Source: Hirudinaria manillensis (lineage: Eukaryota; Annelida; Clitellata; Hirudinida; Hirudinidae). From it: a DNA stretch of 64,000 nt. Of this stretch, positions 13,640-25,487 are shown piece after piece. The position numbers were made by a program, and so were the translations under genes. Location of the stretch: contig CM067528.1 in NCBI GenBank assembly GCA_034509925.1, forward strand, positions 11,443,501 through 11,507,500, in the 5' to 3' direction. How positions within the stretch are numbered: the first letter of the stretch is position 1; each line of letters starts with the position of its first letter. The notes under the pieces are model-generated. The model had not been told where the DNA came from. It did not search any database and saw only the letters and a list, made by a program, of their open reading frames with translations.

Positions 13640-14785
13640 TTTATTCTAACCAATTCCAAGCATATCAATAAAAATGATGAAAATGCTGGTTAATTTCACT
13701 CGAAGGATTCAGATTGTGACCTCTGAAATCACAGAGGAACATAATCTTGATAAACTTTTGGACCATTCTTCTCCTCTAAATTTGTCCATATCTGTAATCC
13801 TAAACAGATCATTTTCAATTAACTTGTTCTCAGCTGAAATGTCAAACCATTGATACAAACTGCCACTTAAAACAAATAGGGGTTCCAGTAGTTCTACTGT
13901 TACAACAGCAATATTATTAATGCGTAAGTAATGCTCAATAAACAGTCAACGTGCTTCTTTTGTGCAACTTTTGGATCTTATATCGTACGAGAATGAAACA
14001 ATATAAGATAAAGAATTAGTAACCAGCATAATTAGTTTCTTGTACAGGTTACCGTTCCATATGTAACCGCCTTCAGTGCTAACTTCGAATTGTAGAAATA
14101 CTGTGAGAAATGACTTGATGACCAATGACTGCTCACCGATAACAGAAGAATTGCATAAAAGACTGTGAAATTTCCGCAAAAGACCACTGACAATGAATTC
14201 TTTGAATGAATTCACATTATTATTTTCGTTTCTCAAATTCGAAGCACGTTCCAATGCCATGTTGAGGAATTGACTGTTAAAGGACAATGTCCTTCATAGT
14301 TCTAAACGATTTCACTTCAAAAATATCGTCACAGTTTAAGTTTTTGCCATAGCAATGTGGGATAAAGTTTGGCAAATGGGGTTTAAATTGCTGCGTATGA
14401 ATACTTCGTGGGCTTAAGTTGCTGCGTATGAATACTTCGACATACTCTCTATAAAAAAAATTGTTTATGTTTTTTTTACTGCCCTAGTAAACGACTTTTA
14501 TGATAAAGAAATCACTTACCTTCGTACGATCACGTTTAGAAAACAATGGTAAGACAGACGTCGTAATTATTGATAATAATTTTTCGAATTCTTTTCTGTC
14601 TTGTGCCGAATTACTTTTAAAGATATTTTTATGAACATCGATGTCCATACAAAGGGGCACAGGTGGAATGATTGTATCGGCGAGCATTACGTATTTTTGT
14701 TCATCCTCTTTTGAGTGATTTATATTGAAACCGAGAGCATATCCATATCCAATATCTAGCCATTCATTCAACGATTTTTTTATGA
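13640..14785 (-). pseudogene. HECT-like pseudogene fragments (relative of the gene at 37478-39544)
   Basis: Two blocks are clearly homologous to the intact intronless gene. Block 14771-14484 begins EWLDIGYGYALG and contains IIPPVP, matching EWMEIGYGDALG and ILPPVP in the intact protein. Block 14287-13946 contains FIVSGLL, IGEQSLVIKSFL and LVTNSLSY, matching FILSGLL, IGDQTFVIKSFL and LLTNCLDY. Below 13946 the frame is broken by stops, but the sequence continues to run parallel to the second remnant at 24.6 kb. The stretch corresponding to roughly residues 100-210 is missing. A short direct repeat (TTGCTGCGTATGAATACTTCG, twice) at about 14388-14439 lies inside the gap. Confidence 0.8.
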
Positions 14786-14799
14786 GTTTATGAGTTTAT

Positions 14800-15552
14800 T
14801 AAGGTATCAAAACAACTAAAAGAACAAATAGTAAATTCCCAACATTCCGTTTCAATGCTTCCAATGCATTGTCGGACTTTTATGATATCTTTAAGTATAT
14901 CAATATTCACTTTCATTTCTTCCGAGCAATATATCATCTTGATTTTTAAATTTCTAAATCAGGAGATTCCCTTGTATTTCAACTGCGTTAATCGCCTACG
15001 TTTGGAAATTATTTCTACAAGTTTATAATTTATCCAAAGATACTGAATATTTACGCGGCGTGGTTAATCACATTGCTAAATAATAGTGTTGGATTCCTAG
15101 ATCCAGATAATTAATGAATAATTAAATTAATTAATTAGCAATATAATTTAATTTAATTATTTTATTTTTAATTATCTTACTTTTTATAATTATTTTAAAT
15201 TTATCATATTTTCATATTCACTTTTTTCATTATGTAGAACGATTTGTAATTTTACTACATTTTTTTCTATCATTTGACCTTATTAATGTATTAATTACAT
15301 TAATTGTATTAGTATTAATTGCATTTTCTCAAATAACATCGTAATCAATGTTGTCACTTGGTGAGTAAAATTGATCATCAGCATCATCATCGGCTTGTGA
15401 TTTTTTGGTGATTCATTCGATTTTAATTCAGAAAATGATTTTTTCCACTTGATTGCTTTGTTGGGCAATGAATCTTCTCTGCTACTGCATTACTCAATGC
15501 ATTAGTTCAATATGGAGTATCAATCCCAACTAAGAACAATCCAACCCTCAGA

Positions 15553-15585
<33 letters not shown>

Positions 15586-15990
15586 GAGCCATAAGTGAAT
15601 GCAACATGATAAATAGCTAATAAAATAAATGAATAAAATGTTAATCAAGAAAGAAATTATTAACGGCTTAGAAATACAGCGGGCGTTCGTATTTCAAATA
15701 ATCTCGTTCGCACCACTTAAGACCGGTATAAGCAGCCATCTATAAAATCGGTGCCAATAATTTTTCAGAATTTTTAAAAAAGAACGCTTCTCGAAAATAT
15801 TATTTACGAGTATGAAATATATTGCAAATAATTAAAACTTCTCGTGTTCAATAGATTCCAGCTGAAATACATTAACAAACAATAACAACAGCATGGCCAA
15901 AATATGATATCTCGTAGTAAAAATTAACCAACTTGAGCTACCATTAAAACAACAATGGCTTATTACAGAGGCCGGTATTCATTGTCTTGT
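14800..15990. other. Intergenic spacer, no gene seen
   Basis: AT-rich sequence with an (ATT)n tract at about 15553-15585 and no supported coding frame on either strand. Confidence 0.6.
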
Positions 15991-16009
15991 GTTTATCGCT
16001 GCATTGTAC

Positions 16010-16312
16010 TTTTATAAGTGGGTTGGATGAGTGTACGGACGTACGAATGTGTACGTACGTACGAATGTCGTAGAGCGATTGTTTCGGTTGGTTTCGTTAG
16101 TTGGCACCTGTACGGTTCGGTTGCAATCTGTTCGACTGGTTTGAAAACATCCGAGAATTGCTCTCGCAGTGTTCCATATCTTGCTTTGATTTCGCCGAGA
16201 CGAACGTTTTCAGAGCTCAAGAACAACGCGAAGATATTCAGGAGGATTCATTAAAAACTTTTTATGAATTGAAACTGTTTCTTGCAACGTTTCTTGCAAT
16301 CATTCTGTAGAG
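16010..16312 (+). promoter_or_regulatory. V-ATPase a core promoter and untranslated first exon
   Basis: A TATA-like TTTATAAG lies at about 16010. It is followed by a less AT-rich stretch ending at a strong donor (AGAG then GTAAGG at 16313). The intron 16313-16416 ends in a pyrimidine-rich tract and TCTAG two bases before the ATG, so this stretch is read as a noncoding exon 1. It contains repeated ACGTACGAATGT motifs. The open frames seen across it on both strands do not resemble known proteins. Confidence 0.5.
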
Positions 16313-16418
16313 GTAAGGAGTGGTTTTTTTTTGTCACTTTTTTTTGTGAACGTTATGGCCTTCACAACTCCTCAATATCTTCTTCTTCTTCTTCATCATC
16401 ATCTTCATCTTTCTAGAA

Positions 16419-17875
16419 ATGGGGTCACTGATGAGGAGTGAGGAAATGGCCAAGTGCGTCATGTACTTGGAAACGGACGTTGCCTACGCTTGTACTTCAG
16501 CTCTCGGCGAACTCGGAATAATCCAATTTATCGACGTGAGTTTGATAGTTTGTTCAATAGTGTCTATTGTGACACTTATAGTATTGCAACTATTAATACT
16601 TAATACAATAACTAATACGTAATACAATAATACCGAAGTAATACTTATCACTTAACCAATAAGTAATTGGTCAGTAATTCTATTGCCTGAAAGCTTCCAA
16701 GTGTACTGATTAAATAATCTTTAACCAGTTCATCTATAGCACATTTACATAATTATTTAACAATAACATAATCCAATAAATCTAATCCTAAACACGAATT
16801 CTAAAAGGGGACAATAATAACAACTAGGACGGTGATTAAAAGTTAATCTTTTTGTTTATTTTAATCATATTGATTAGATTAAATTATCATTTTATAAAAA
16901 ATAAATTCACGATTTGCGTGCGTCGAAGTACAACAATTATTTGTTTTGGAGGCTTGTATAGCATACACAATGTATAATGAACAATGCATGATATTTATTG
17001 TTGTTACGCCAACTTTACAACTAGGAATCTCTAAGTAAAGTTCAGTCCGATAGCATAATCCTGATCTCACCCCTCCTTCCAGTCGATGTTTAAGGATATA
17101 TTTTCAGAAAGGCAGTTCCGATACAGTACCGCTTTTTGCTCGCAATAATGAAATTTTTTGCGCCAAAATTTGCATTTGAATTTAGTGATTCCCGTAATTT
17201 AAAGAAATATTCAAATAGTTACATACAAAACTCAAATTATATCATCATCGTCGTCATCATCATCATCATCATCGTCATCATCATCATCATCATCATCATC
17301 ATCGTCATCGTCGTCGTCGTCGTCGTCATCGTCATCATCATCATCATCATCAGATGAACGACGACGTTCTCGTCCACAACCGGAAGTACACGAACGAGGT
17401 GAGAAGGTGCGAAGAGATGGACAGGAAGTTGAGTGAGTCGTCTTTCCTGATTATAATAATATATTCACGATTATAATAATATGTTGTTATTATTAATAAT
17501 TTAATTATATCGAATAATTCGATAAATTAATTAGTCCAACATTTTCAATATTAATTAAATTTTATTAAAGCGATATTGTTTAATGTGGATTTAATTTGAT
17601 ATTTTGATCCTGTCAAGGAAAGACTTGTTCGCAAAATATTATATCACGTAGTGTTAGCGTTAGTAATGGCGATATTTGGATGATGATGATGATGACGACT
17701 ACGATGATGACGATGACTTTAGGATACTTCAAAAAGCAAATCGAAGAGGAGAAAATAGAATCGAGCCAAGAGTACGTCAATCCAGGAGCTCCACCAGTTT
17801 CAAAGATGATCGAAATGGAGGTTATGATTATGATTATGATCGCTTCGATTATAACTTTGGCAGTGATCGATTGTT

Positions 17876-17908
<33 letters not shown>

Positions 17909-19433
17909 AATTGATGATTATCATCCAGTTGATTACGACTATTAACTACAACGCTCACACCATTATCTCGTCTTATCAGACAAAGTTGTCAATCACTTCG
18001 AACCTATCTTTTAACTTCAATCACTCGATTGATTTCAATCAGACTGGATTTGAGAACATGGAAAATAGGCTAGTTGATGTCAATGACAACCTAAAGGTAC
18101 TTGTAAACAAAAAGTCACGCTTCATTGAACTCCAGCATGTCCTTAAGAACTTGAACCTCGTCTTCGATGAGGTTTGTGGTGATGATGACGACGGTGATGG
18201 TGATAGTAGTGCTGATGATTATCGTTGTCGTTTTTATATTTATTAATTTTTTGACTAAATAAAATAGGTAAAATAATAAATTTTTCAAATAATTAAAAAA
18301 ATTTTTTTTTAATAATTTAGAAAATGATATAATAAAATCTCGAGTCCTGCTAATGTCTGTCGTCTATTGGCTTCCTTTTTGTAAATTGTTAATTATTGCA
18401 AAGAAAAAACAAAGCAGACAGATGTTTGTAACAAATGTCAATAAAATATTAACATATTATTATGCTGTTCAAATTATTTAAATAATAACCTTTCAATCAA
18501 TACAAATAGAACCTTCCAGAGAGAAATAACCAACCGGAACAGCAAGACATTGGACAACTGGGGTTGGTCATATCGCAATCATCATCATCATCATCATCAT
18601 TGTCGTCGTCATCATCATCATCATCGTCGTCGCCGTCGTCGTCGTCATCGTCATCATTGCCGTCCAGGTTTACAGCTGGAGTCTTGCCACTTGAGAAGCT
18701 GATGTCGCTCGAGAGGTTGCTGTGGTTCGCCTGCAGAGGAAACGCTCTGATAAAGAATGTCGACATCGTCGAGCCAATAGAAGATCCAGTCACTGTGGGT
18801 GGTTCTCATGCTCATTTGCATATTCAATAGTTTAAGTGATAATTAAGATTATGATTACTTGATATTTAAAAATTCATCGAGCATGAACTACTATACGAGC
18901 CGGACTTGTGTTTTCAAATTGGCACAATTTAATAAGCATAATATCTTACATTGAAATTAAATTATAAATTGTAAATAATCACCATCGTCATCATCGTCGT
19001 CGTCGTCAGAAAGCAACCATCAACAAGACAGTGGTTTACATTTTCTACCAAGGAGAGCAGCTGAAGAGCAGAGTGGTGAAAATCTTAGAAGGGTTAGTTA
19101 TATCACTGATATCATCATCATCATCATCATCATCAATGATAAATTAATAATAATATTAATAATTTTTAAACTTTTATTAATATTATCATTAGAAAATGTA
19201 TAATAATAAATCAATGATTATTGAATCGCAATCATCATCATCATCATCATTGTCATCCCAATGAATGATTGCCTTTAGTTTCCACGCCAGCATCTACAAC
19301 TGTCCAGAAACCACTCAAGAAACGCAGTCTAGACACGACAGTGTCCTGACGGAGATAACGGACATTGAAGTGGTTTGAAAGATTTATTACTAATATTATT
19401 AATTTAACGGTAATAATAACGACGTTTATTTTG

Positions 19434-19482
<49 letters not shown>

Positions 19483-19507
19483 TTTATTATTATTATTATT
19501 ATTATTA

Positions 19508-19560
<53 letters not shown>

Positions 19561-19579
19561 TTTATTATTATTATTATTA

Positions 19580-19626
<47 letters not shown>

Positions 19627-20863
19627 CTTTCACAATTTATGTTTACAAATTAACATTTAATTACATTAATTACATCAATTAACTTTCATCAAGATCATCA
19701 ACGAAACGGACGCCTACAGATCCAGGCAACTGAAGGAGATTGCCAAAAGACTCCCGGAGTGGGAAGTCCAAGTGAGGAAGATGAAGTCCATTTTCCACAC
19801 GCTGAACATGTTCAGTGTGGACATTGCCCACAAGTACCTGGTGGGTCAGTGCTGGTGTCCAGTGGCAGACCTCGAGGTTGTCAAGAAGTCCTTCAGAGAG
19901 ATTACAGTCGGTTTCTTGGAGAGTTATTGCCGTTTTATAATGAATATTCTTCAAATTTAATCTATTCACGATTCTTACCCAGTAGAAGTCATTTCCCCAA
20001 TTATTATTATTCTTATTCTTCTTCTTCTTATTATTATTATTATTAAAATTATTATTATTATTTCATTATGCTAAAAGAAACAGCATTAACGAGCATTTGA
20101 TAACATATATTATTTTATAACAATTCAAATAAACAGCAAGGATCGAGCGACTCATCGGCCATCTTGAACACAATCGACCACGGTTCAGAAATACCCCCAA
20201 CTTACCACAGGACCAACAGGTTCACAAAGGTCTTCCAGGGCATCGTCGATTCGTATGGAATTGCCTCATACCAGGAGGTTAATCCAGGTATGAAAGTGGA
20301 TGTCGTCAGAATAAAGCCATTATTATTATGATTATTATTGTTTTTATTATTATTATTATTGTTATTACTAATAATAAGTAATAGTATTAATACTATTATT
20401 GATTAATAATGTCATTATTACTTATAATTGAACAGTATATATTTAGCAATAATGTTTAAAGTTTATCAATTGATATTTCTTTACCACGTTATAAATAATG
20501 AATAATGATATTTTTGTATATATTAATACTAATTTAGTTAAAAGTCTAATCAACTCAGTACAGCAATCTATAATAGCAATAATATAATTTCTCGATTTAA
20601 TCTGTTCTCCTAGTGATTCACAACATATGTGGCGTTGAATTGTATCAACTCTTATCCTGACCTCATTTTCTTACATCTTGTTTCAACTTTGACAGCTCCA
20701 TTCTTGATCATCACATTCCCATTCCTATTTTCGCTCATGTTCGGAGACGCAGGCCACGGCATCCTCGTCTTCCTCATCGGCCTCTGGATGGTTGTTATGG
20801 AAAATAAATTCATCGATAAGAAGAGCGATAATGAGGCGAGTCGTGAGATTTCGTTACGGATTT

Positions 20864-20900
<37 letters not shown>

Positions 20901-23900
20901 TCATAATAAACGGAATTCTTTATATTCTAAATAAATATGTAAATAGACTTAATTATAAAGCATTATTAAAATTTAATATAACTCGTTCTTGAATTCCAGC
21001 ATGTTCTAGTAGGTTTGCTCTCAATTCGTTAATATCTTTCTATAGATCTGGAGGATATTTTTCGGAGGGAGATACATCATCCTGCTGATGGGTGCCTTTT
21101 CCATCTACTCAGGCATCATTTACAATGATGTCTTCTCCAGGCCGATCAACATTTTTGGATCGGCCTGGTCTGCTGATCCCAGAATCTATACCGAAGAGTA
21201 CGTTCAAGTCGTTACAAAAACAATTAAACATTTTGAAATATTTTGTATATTAAAAATTATTACTACTAGTAATTTATTACTCACTTTATAAGTATCGGAC
21301 GTCATCGGTTATTTTGTATGTCGTTCACTTTAATTTCTTCCAACGAATCGTTCAACAATCGTTACATTTAACAACAACAACAACGACGATTGCAGAATGG
21401 TCGAAAACAACAAAGAGATACATTTGGATCCCTTGGCCGTAGGTCGCAATGCAAGTGACTACAGGGGTTATCCCTTCCCTTTTGGAATGGATCCGGTGAG
21501 TCATCAGACACCATCATCGTCGTCATCATCACATTTCGTCGTCGTCGTCGTCGTCATTGGCAATGGCAATAACTGAAGCGTTCTTGCAGATCTGGATAAT
21601 ATCGGTGAACAAGATCACGTGGTTGAACTCCTTCAAAATGAAAGTCTCGATCATCTTTGGTGTCTTCCAGATGTTCTTCGGTGTCACTCTCAGCTTCTTT
21701 AACCACAAGTAGTTGATCGTGTTGTTGATGGTGTTGATGATGATCGTGTATGACGGTATATTATAAAATATTTAAATATTATAACACCTTCAATTTGTAA
21801 TGTGTCGTGAAACATTGTTTAATAACAGCATCGTTTTTAAAACACTTTTAATTGTTTTTAATGTTTTTAATTATTGAACTCGTGATCGAACTGCGATTCA
21901 ATTTATTGCTTTGACCTTCTAAAATTGTAAATGGTACTGAGTGGACTGATACTAATTCGAATTGGAAATTAATTAATTAATTATTAATTGATTGATTTAT
22001 TTATTTATTCATTCATTTCACCTACTTTAACTTCAAGGTTCTTCAAAGATCCTTTGAACATATTCTGCGAATTCATTCCCGAAGTACTGTTTCTTATGTG
22101 CATGTTTGGATACCTGGTGTTGCTCATCTTTTACAAGTGGATTGCATTCAATGCTACAATGTCCTCTTGCTCACCCAGTCTCCTCATCAGTGAGTAGCTT
22201 TAAGTTACGACATAATAAGGCCTTTTTGATGCGATTATTGCGTTATTTTAAATATTTATTGCACAGATTTGATTAACATGTTCCTGTACAGCTACAGCAA
22301 TGAACCCTGCAGTCCCACGAATTTCTACCCAAACCAGGTAATTTCAATAATTTAACCAACTACTGAATTTAAATTTAAATGTCAAAAATGACGTGGAAAT
22401 CCGGAGGTTGACTTTTATTCTGCAATCTGAACATAAATTCCTCAATCGAAATTTTAACCAACGGTACAATCAATATTACATCCCTTAAAAGGCACCAGAC
22501 ATGCTTTTGTATTTAGCCAATCTTTTTATCTGCCTTATGGATCTTGCAAAAGGAATTGGTGGAACTTTATAACTCCTATTTACATTTGCATTGTGCCCTT
22601 GATCGAGGTCATTGTCTAGTACGGGGTGCTAAGAAGTTTTGAACTCGTTCTAATTACTGAGACTTGGCCGATTCAAAAACTTACAATTATTTATATTTTT
22701 TATTATTTATAATTTTGAGTCTTTCCTCCCCAGAAACCATTCCAGACAGCTCTCCTTCTCGTTGTTGTCGCGTGCATCCCGTGGTTACTTCTGCCTAAAC
22801 CTCTCATTTTGAGAAGGTGGCACAAGAAGGTTGAAAAATTTTAAATTTTATTTATCCAACTCGCTTACATACAATGTTAAGGACAACCGCACACAGCAAC
22901 ATCGATTATATATATTAACAAATAACATTAGCTTAGTTTGATAGGTTCAAAACTTACAACGTTAACTCACACACCCTGACCCCTAGGCCAGAGTCAGTTT
23001 AAACTGGCAGTAACATTGCTGCGATTAAATAAAAAAGATTTATTGTTTAAAACTTTATTTCAATGTTTGGTACAATATTTATATGTATATATTATGGGTA
23101 ATAAATATATTGTAATAACCCGGGGTCCTCAAACTAATTATAGAAGGTCAAGTCTTGAAATCTGCTGTTCTCTAATTCTCGCTCATATATTATGGGTTAA
23201 TAAGGTTTAAGATGTTGGCTGCTACTTACAAAAACATAACCACGAAGTGCGTTATTGGCGTTTTACATCTTTTAAGCCAATCTTATTTCAGAAAGAACTT
23301 CTCAAGAATAGTACAGATGAACACAACAACGTCGCAATTGAGGTTAATCTAACCATTTATTTGCTGCTTACAAATTAATTACTGTTCATAATTTAATTAA
23401 TTAATTTATTTATTTATTCATCTATTACTGTTCATAATTTAAGGAACGACTTATCTTTTATTTATAACATTTAATTTGTAAAAAGCTTTCCTCGATGTCT
23501 GACGACAAATTCATTTATTTGCAAAAGATTTGTGAATTTTAGCGAAGGCTAAACAAGAAATTGGAAGTAGACCAAAGTTGTGCTTCCAATTTAATTTAAT
23601 AGATTAAGCCAATTAATTAATTAATTAAAGATGCAAAAAGTCCAATTATTTTTTATAAAAATAAAAATATTAAAGATGACAAATCGGGGCTTCGAAGCTG
23701 ATGACTACCCGACAGATACTGAAAACAACGCCGTACCTAAAGTGGCCCCTCGTAAGGAGCAGACGTCTCACCAGGATCAAGACGAAGTTCGTTATTATCT
23801 TTTGTTTAAAAATATTTTGAACTTATAACAAAATAGGGTTATAATTACACTTTATTTATTGTGTTTCTTTAAATTGGCATAAATTCTTTATTGCAATTGT

Positions 23901-24551
23901 TTCAAAATTTCTAGTTCAGCTTTGGTGATGTCTTCATACACCAGTGTATCCACACAATAGAATATTGTCTTGGCTGTATATCACATACAGCATCTTATCT
24001 CAGACTCTGGGCACTAAGTCTTGCACATGCCGGTAAAGTTACATTATTTAATTCGTTTTAATATTCTTTAGTTTTGTAGACTTCCTACCGAAATCCAAGT
24101 ACTATTTACATTATGTTTAATGACCTGATTTCGATAAAACGTAATTTGGTCTAAGTTATTATTAAATCACAAACGACAATTTGTTAATTGTGGTACTCAG
24201 AACTCTCCGAAGTCCTATGGAAAATGGTTCTTCGACAAGGTTTTACCAACGGTGTCTCGGATAGTGGATCAGTTTCCTTGGGATGTCTCATCATCTTTAT
24301 TGTTTGGGCGCCTTGGGCCGTACTGACCGTGGCCATCTTGTTACTTATGGAAGGTTTATCAGCATTCCTACACACTCTTCGCTTGCATTGGTTGGTTCCT
24401 TTGAACAATAATCATACGTTTCTTATCTAAGTTCTGATGCCCTTGCAAGTGATGTTCAATTTTTAATAATTTAAGGGTGGAGTTTCAAAGCAAGTTTTAT
24501 AAAGGTGAAGGCATCAAATTCAACCCATTCTCATTCAGAAAAATTCTTAAA
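16419..24551 (+). CDS. ATP6V0A: V-type proton ATPase 100-kDa subunit a
   Basis: Membrane subunit of the V0 sector that forms the proton half-channels. Coding exons: 16419-16535, 17354-17432, 17723-17820, 18043-18171, 18510-18562, 18668-18794, 19010-19092, 19279-19372, 19694-19906, 20137-20287, 20696-20835, 21046-21197, 21396-21495, 21590-21708, 22038-22189, 22267-22337, 22734-22829, 23292-23342, 23676-23786, 23915-24032, 24201-24390 and 24476-24551. They sum to 2520 bases (839 residues), normal for the family, and every phase agrees. Seen: [10 protein letters not shown] start, [15 protein letters not shown](T)AGV, FRDL-type N-half, [21 protein letters not shown], the conserved arginine motif [20 protein letters not shown], and [17 protein letters not shown] at the end. 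Exon 11 uses a GC donor (20836). The C-terminus ends FSFRKNS after a run of six A's, shorter than the family's usual end. The gene is convergent with IST1. Confidence 0.96.
17234..17351 (+). repeat. CAT/CGT microsatellite directly abutting a splice acceptor
   Basis: TCATCATCG-type triplets run to the CAG acceptor of V-ATPase exon 2 (exon starts at 17354). A similar tract ends in the acceptor at 19009. The repeat supplies the pyrimidines of the acceptor region. Confidence 0.85.
18563..18667 (+). other. 105-base stop-free microsatellite intron of V-ATPase a
   Basis: GTTGGT donor after CTGGG and CCGTCCAG acceptor. The body is mostly TCA/TCG triplets. Removal joins ...QLG to FTAGV and restores the family's LGFxAGV motif. 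The length is 35 codons with no stop, so unspliced RNA would encode a serine-rich insert in frame. Confidence 0.75.
19434..19625. repeat. Interrupted (ATT)n array in a V-ATPase intron
   Basis: ATT triplets broken by AATTTT and ATC, with an internal duplication of about 75 bases, in the intron between exons ending 19372 and starting 19694. Smaller CAT tracts occur at about 19108-19133 and 19233-19252, and an AAT tract at 20867-20897. Confidence 0.9.
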
Positions 24552-24599
24552 CACTATGACGACTGAAAATGGCATTTTGAAAGCAATGTAAATAACAAG

Positions 24600-24605
24600 A
24601 ATAAA
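24600..24605 (+). terminator. Polyadenylation signal AATAAA of V-ATPase a
   Basis: AATAAA 49 bases after the TAA stop at 24549-24551. The same signal is kept in the tail copy at 13602-13607. Confidence 0.6.
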
Positions 24606-24629
24606 ATTATTTTTCCATTTAAATCATTA

Positions 24630-25075
24630 ATAAGAGGGTTTATTCCAACCAATTCCAAGCATATCAATAAAAATGATGAAAATGCTGGTTAATTTCACTC
24701 GAAGGATTCAGATTGTGACCTCTGAAATCACAGAGGAACATAATCTTAATTAACTTTTGGACCATTCTTCTTCTCTAAATTTTTCCGTACCTGTAATCCT
24801 AAACAGATCATCTCCAATCAACTTGTTCTCAGCTGAAATGTCAAACCATTGATACCAACTGCCATTGTAAAACAAACAGGGATTCTAGTAGTTCTACTGT
24901 TACAACAGCAATATTATTAATGCCATAAGTAGTGCTCAATAAACAGTACTTCTGTCCAACTTTTGGATCTCATATCGCACAATAATGAAACAAAATATGA
25001 TAAAGAATTAGTAACTAGCATAATTGGCTTCCTGTACGGGTTAATGTTCCGTGATAATGGTTTCTGATGCCTCTC
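24630..25075 (-). pseudogene. Second HECT-like pseudogene fragment
   Basis: Collinear with 13.65-14.05 kb at high identity by eye (long stretches such as AATGCTGGTTAATTTCACTC unchanged). On the minus strand it reads IMLVTNSLSYFVSLLCDMRSKSW and, further on, a VELLES-type stretch corresponding to IAKVLESLRELNSNW of the intact gene, with stops and frame changes. It lies tail-to-tail with, and just past, the V-ATPase poly(A) signal. Confidence 0.75.
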
Positions 25076-25117
25076 TTGACAAATTTCAATAATGAAAAGC
25101 ATTTCATTTCGGATCAA

Positions 25118-25215
25118 AAAGAGATATTCAAATTTTAATAATTTAAGGGTGGAGTTTAGCAATAAGTTTTATAAAGGTGAGGACTCAAAATTCAACCGAC
25201 CAATACTTTACCAAG
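25118..25215 (+). pseudogene. Third, frameshifted copy of the V-ATPase a last exon
   Basis: TTTTAATAATTTAAGGGTGG, the acceptor and start of the true last exon, recurs here, followed by VEF..KFYKGE and a KFN motif. It then diverges, with the reading frame lost relative to the real exon. It could only act as an alternative last exon if the splice site is used; it looks broken. Confidence 0.65.
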
Positions 25216-25487
25216 AAAGCCTTAAACGCTCACGACTGAAAATGGAATTCCAAAAGCAAAAAGGAATACAATTTTGATACTTTTTTCTCTATAAATTAAT
25301 TACATGATTTCTAATTATAGCAAGATTTTTGTCGAAGCGATGTTCTTTGCAAATTTCACAGAAACCCAAGTTAATTTATAAAAAGCATTATGTCATATAT
25401 GTTGATCGGCATTGCACAATCACAGGATTGAATGTGGCAGGTACGACCTGTTCATTGACAGGAGAGCTTATCACCAAATCGATTCAT

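Noticed and set aside
17136..17357. Poly-Ile/Val frame upstream of V-ATPase exon 2
   Set aside because: Intronic CAT/CGT repeat; the true exon begins at 17354 in another frame.
18497..18793. Poly-Asp frame on the minus strand
   Set aside because: Antisense shadow of V-ATPase exons and the TCA/TCG repeat intron.
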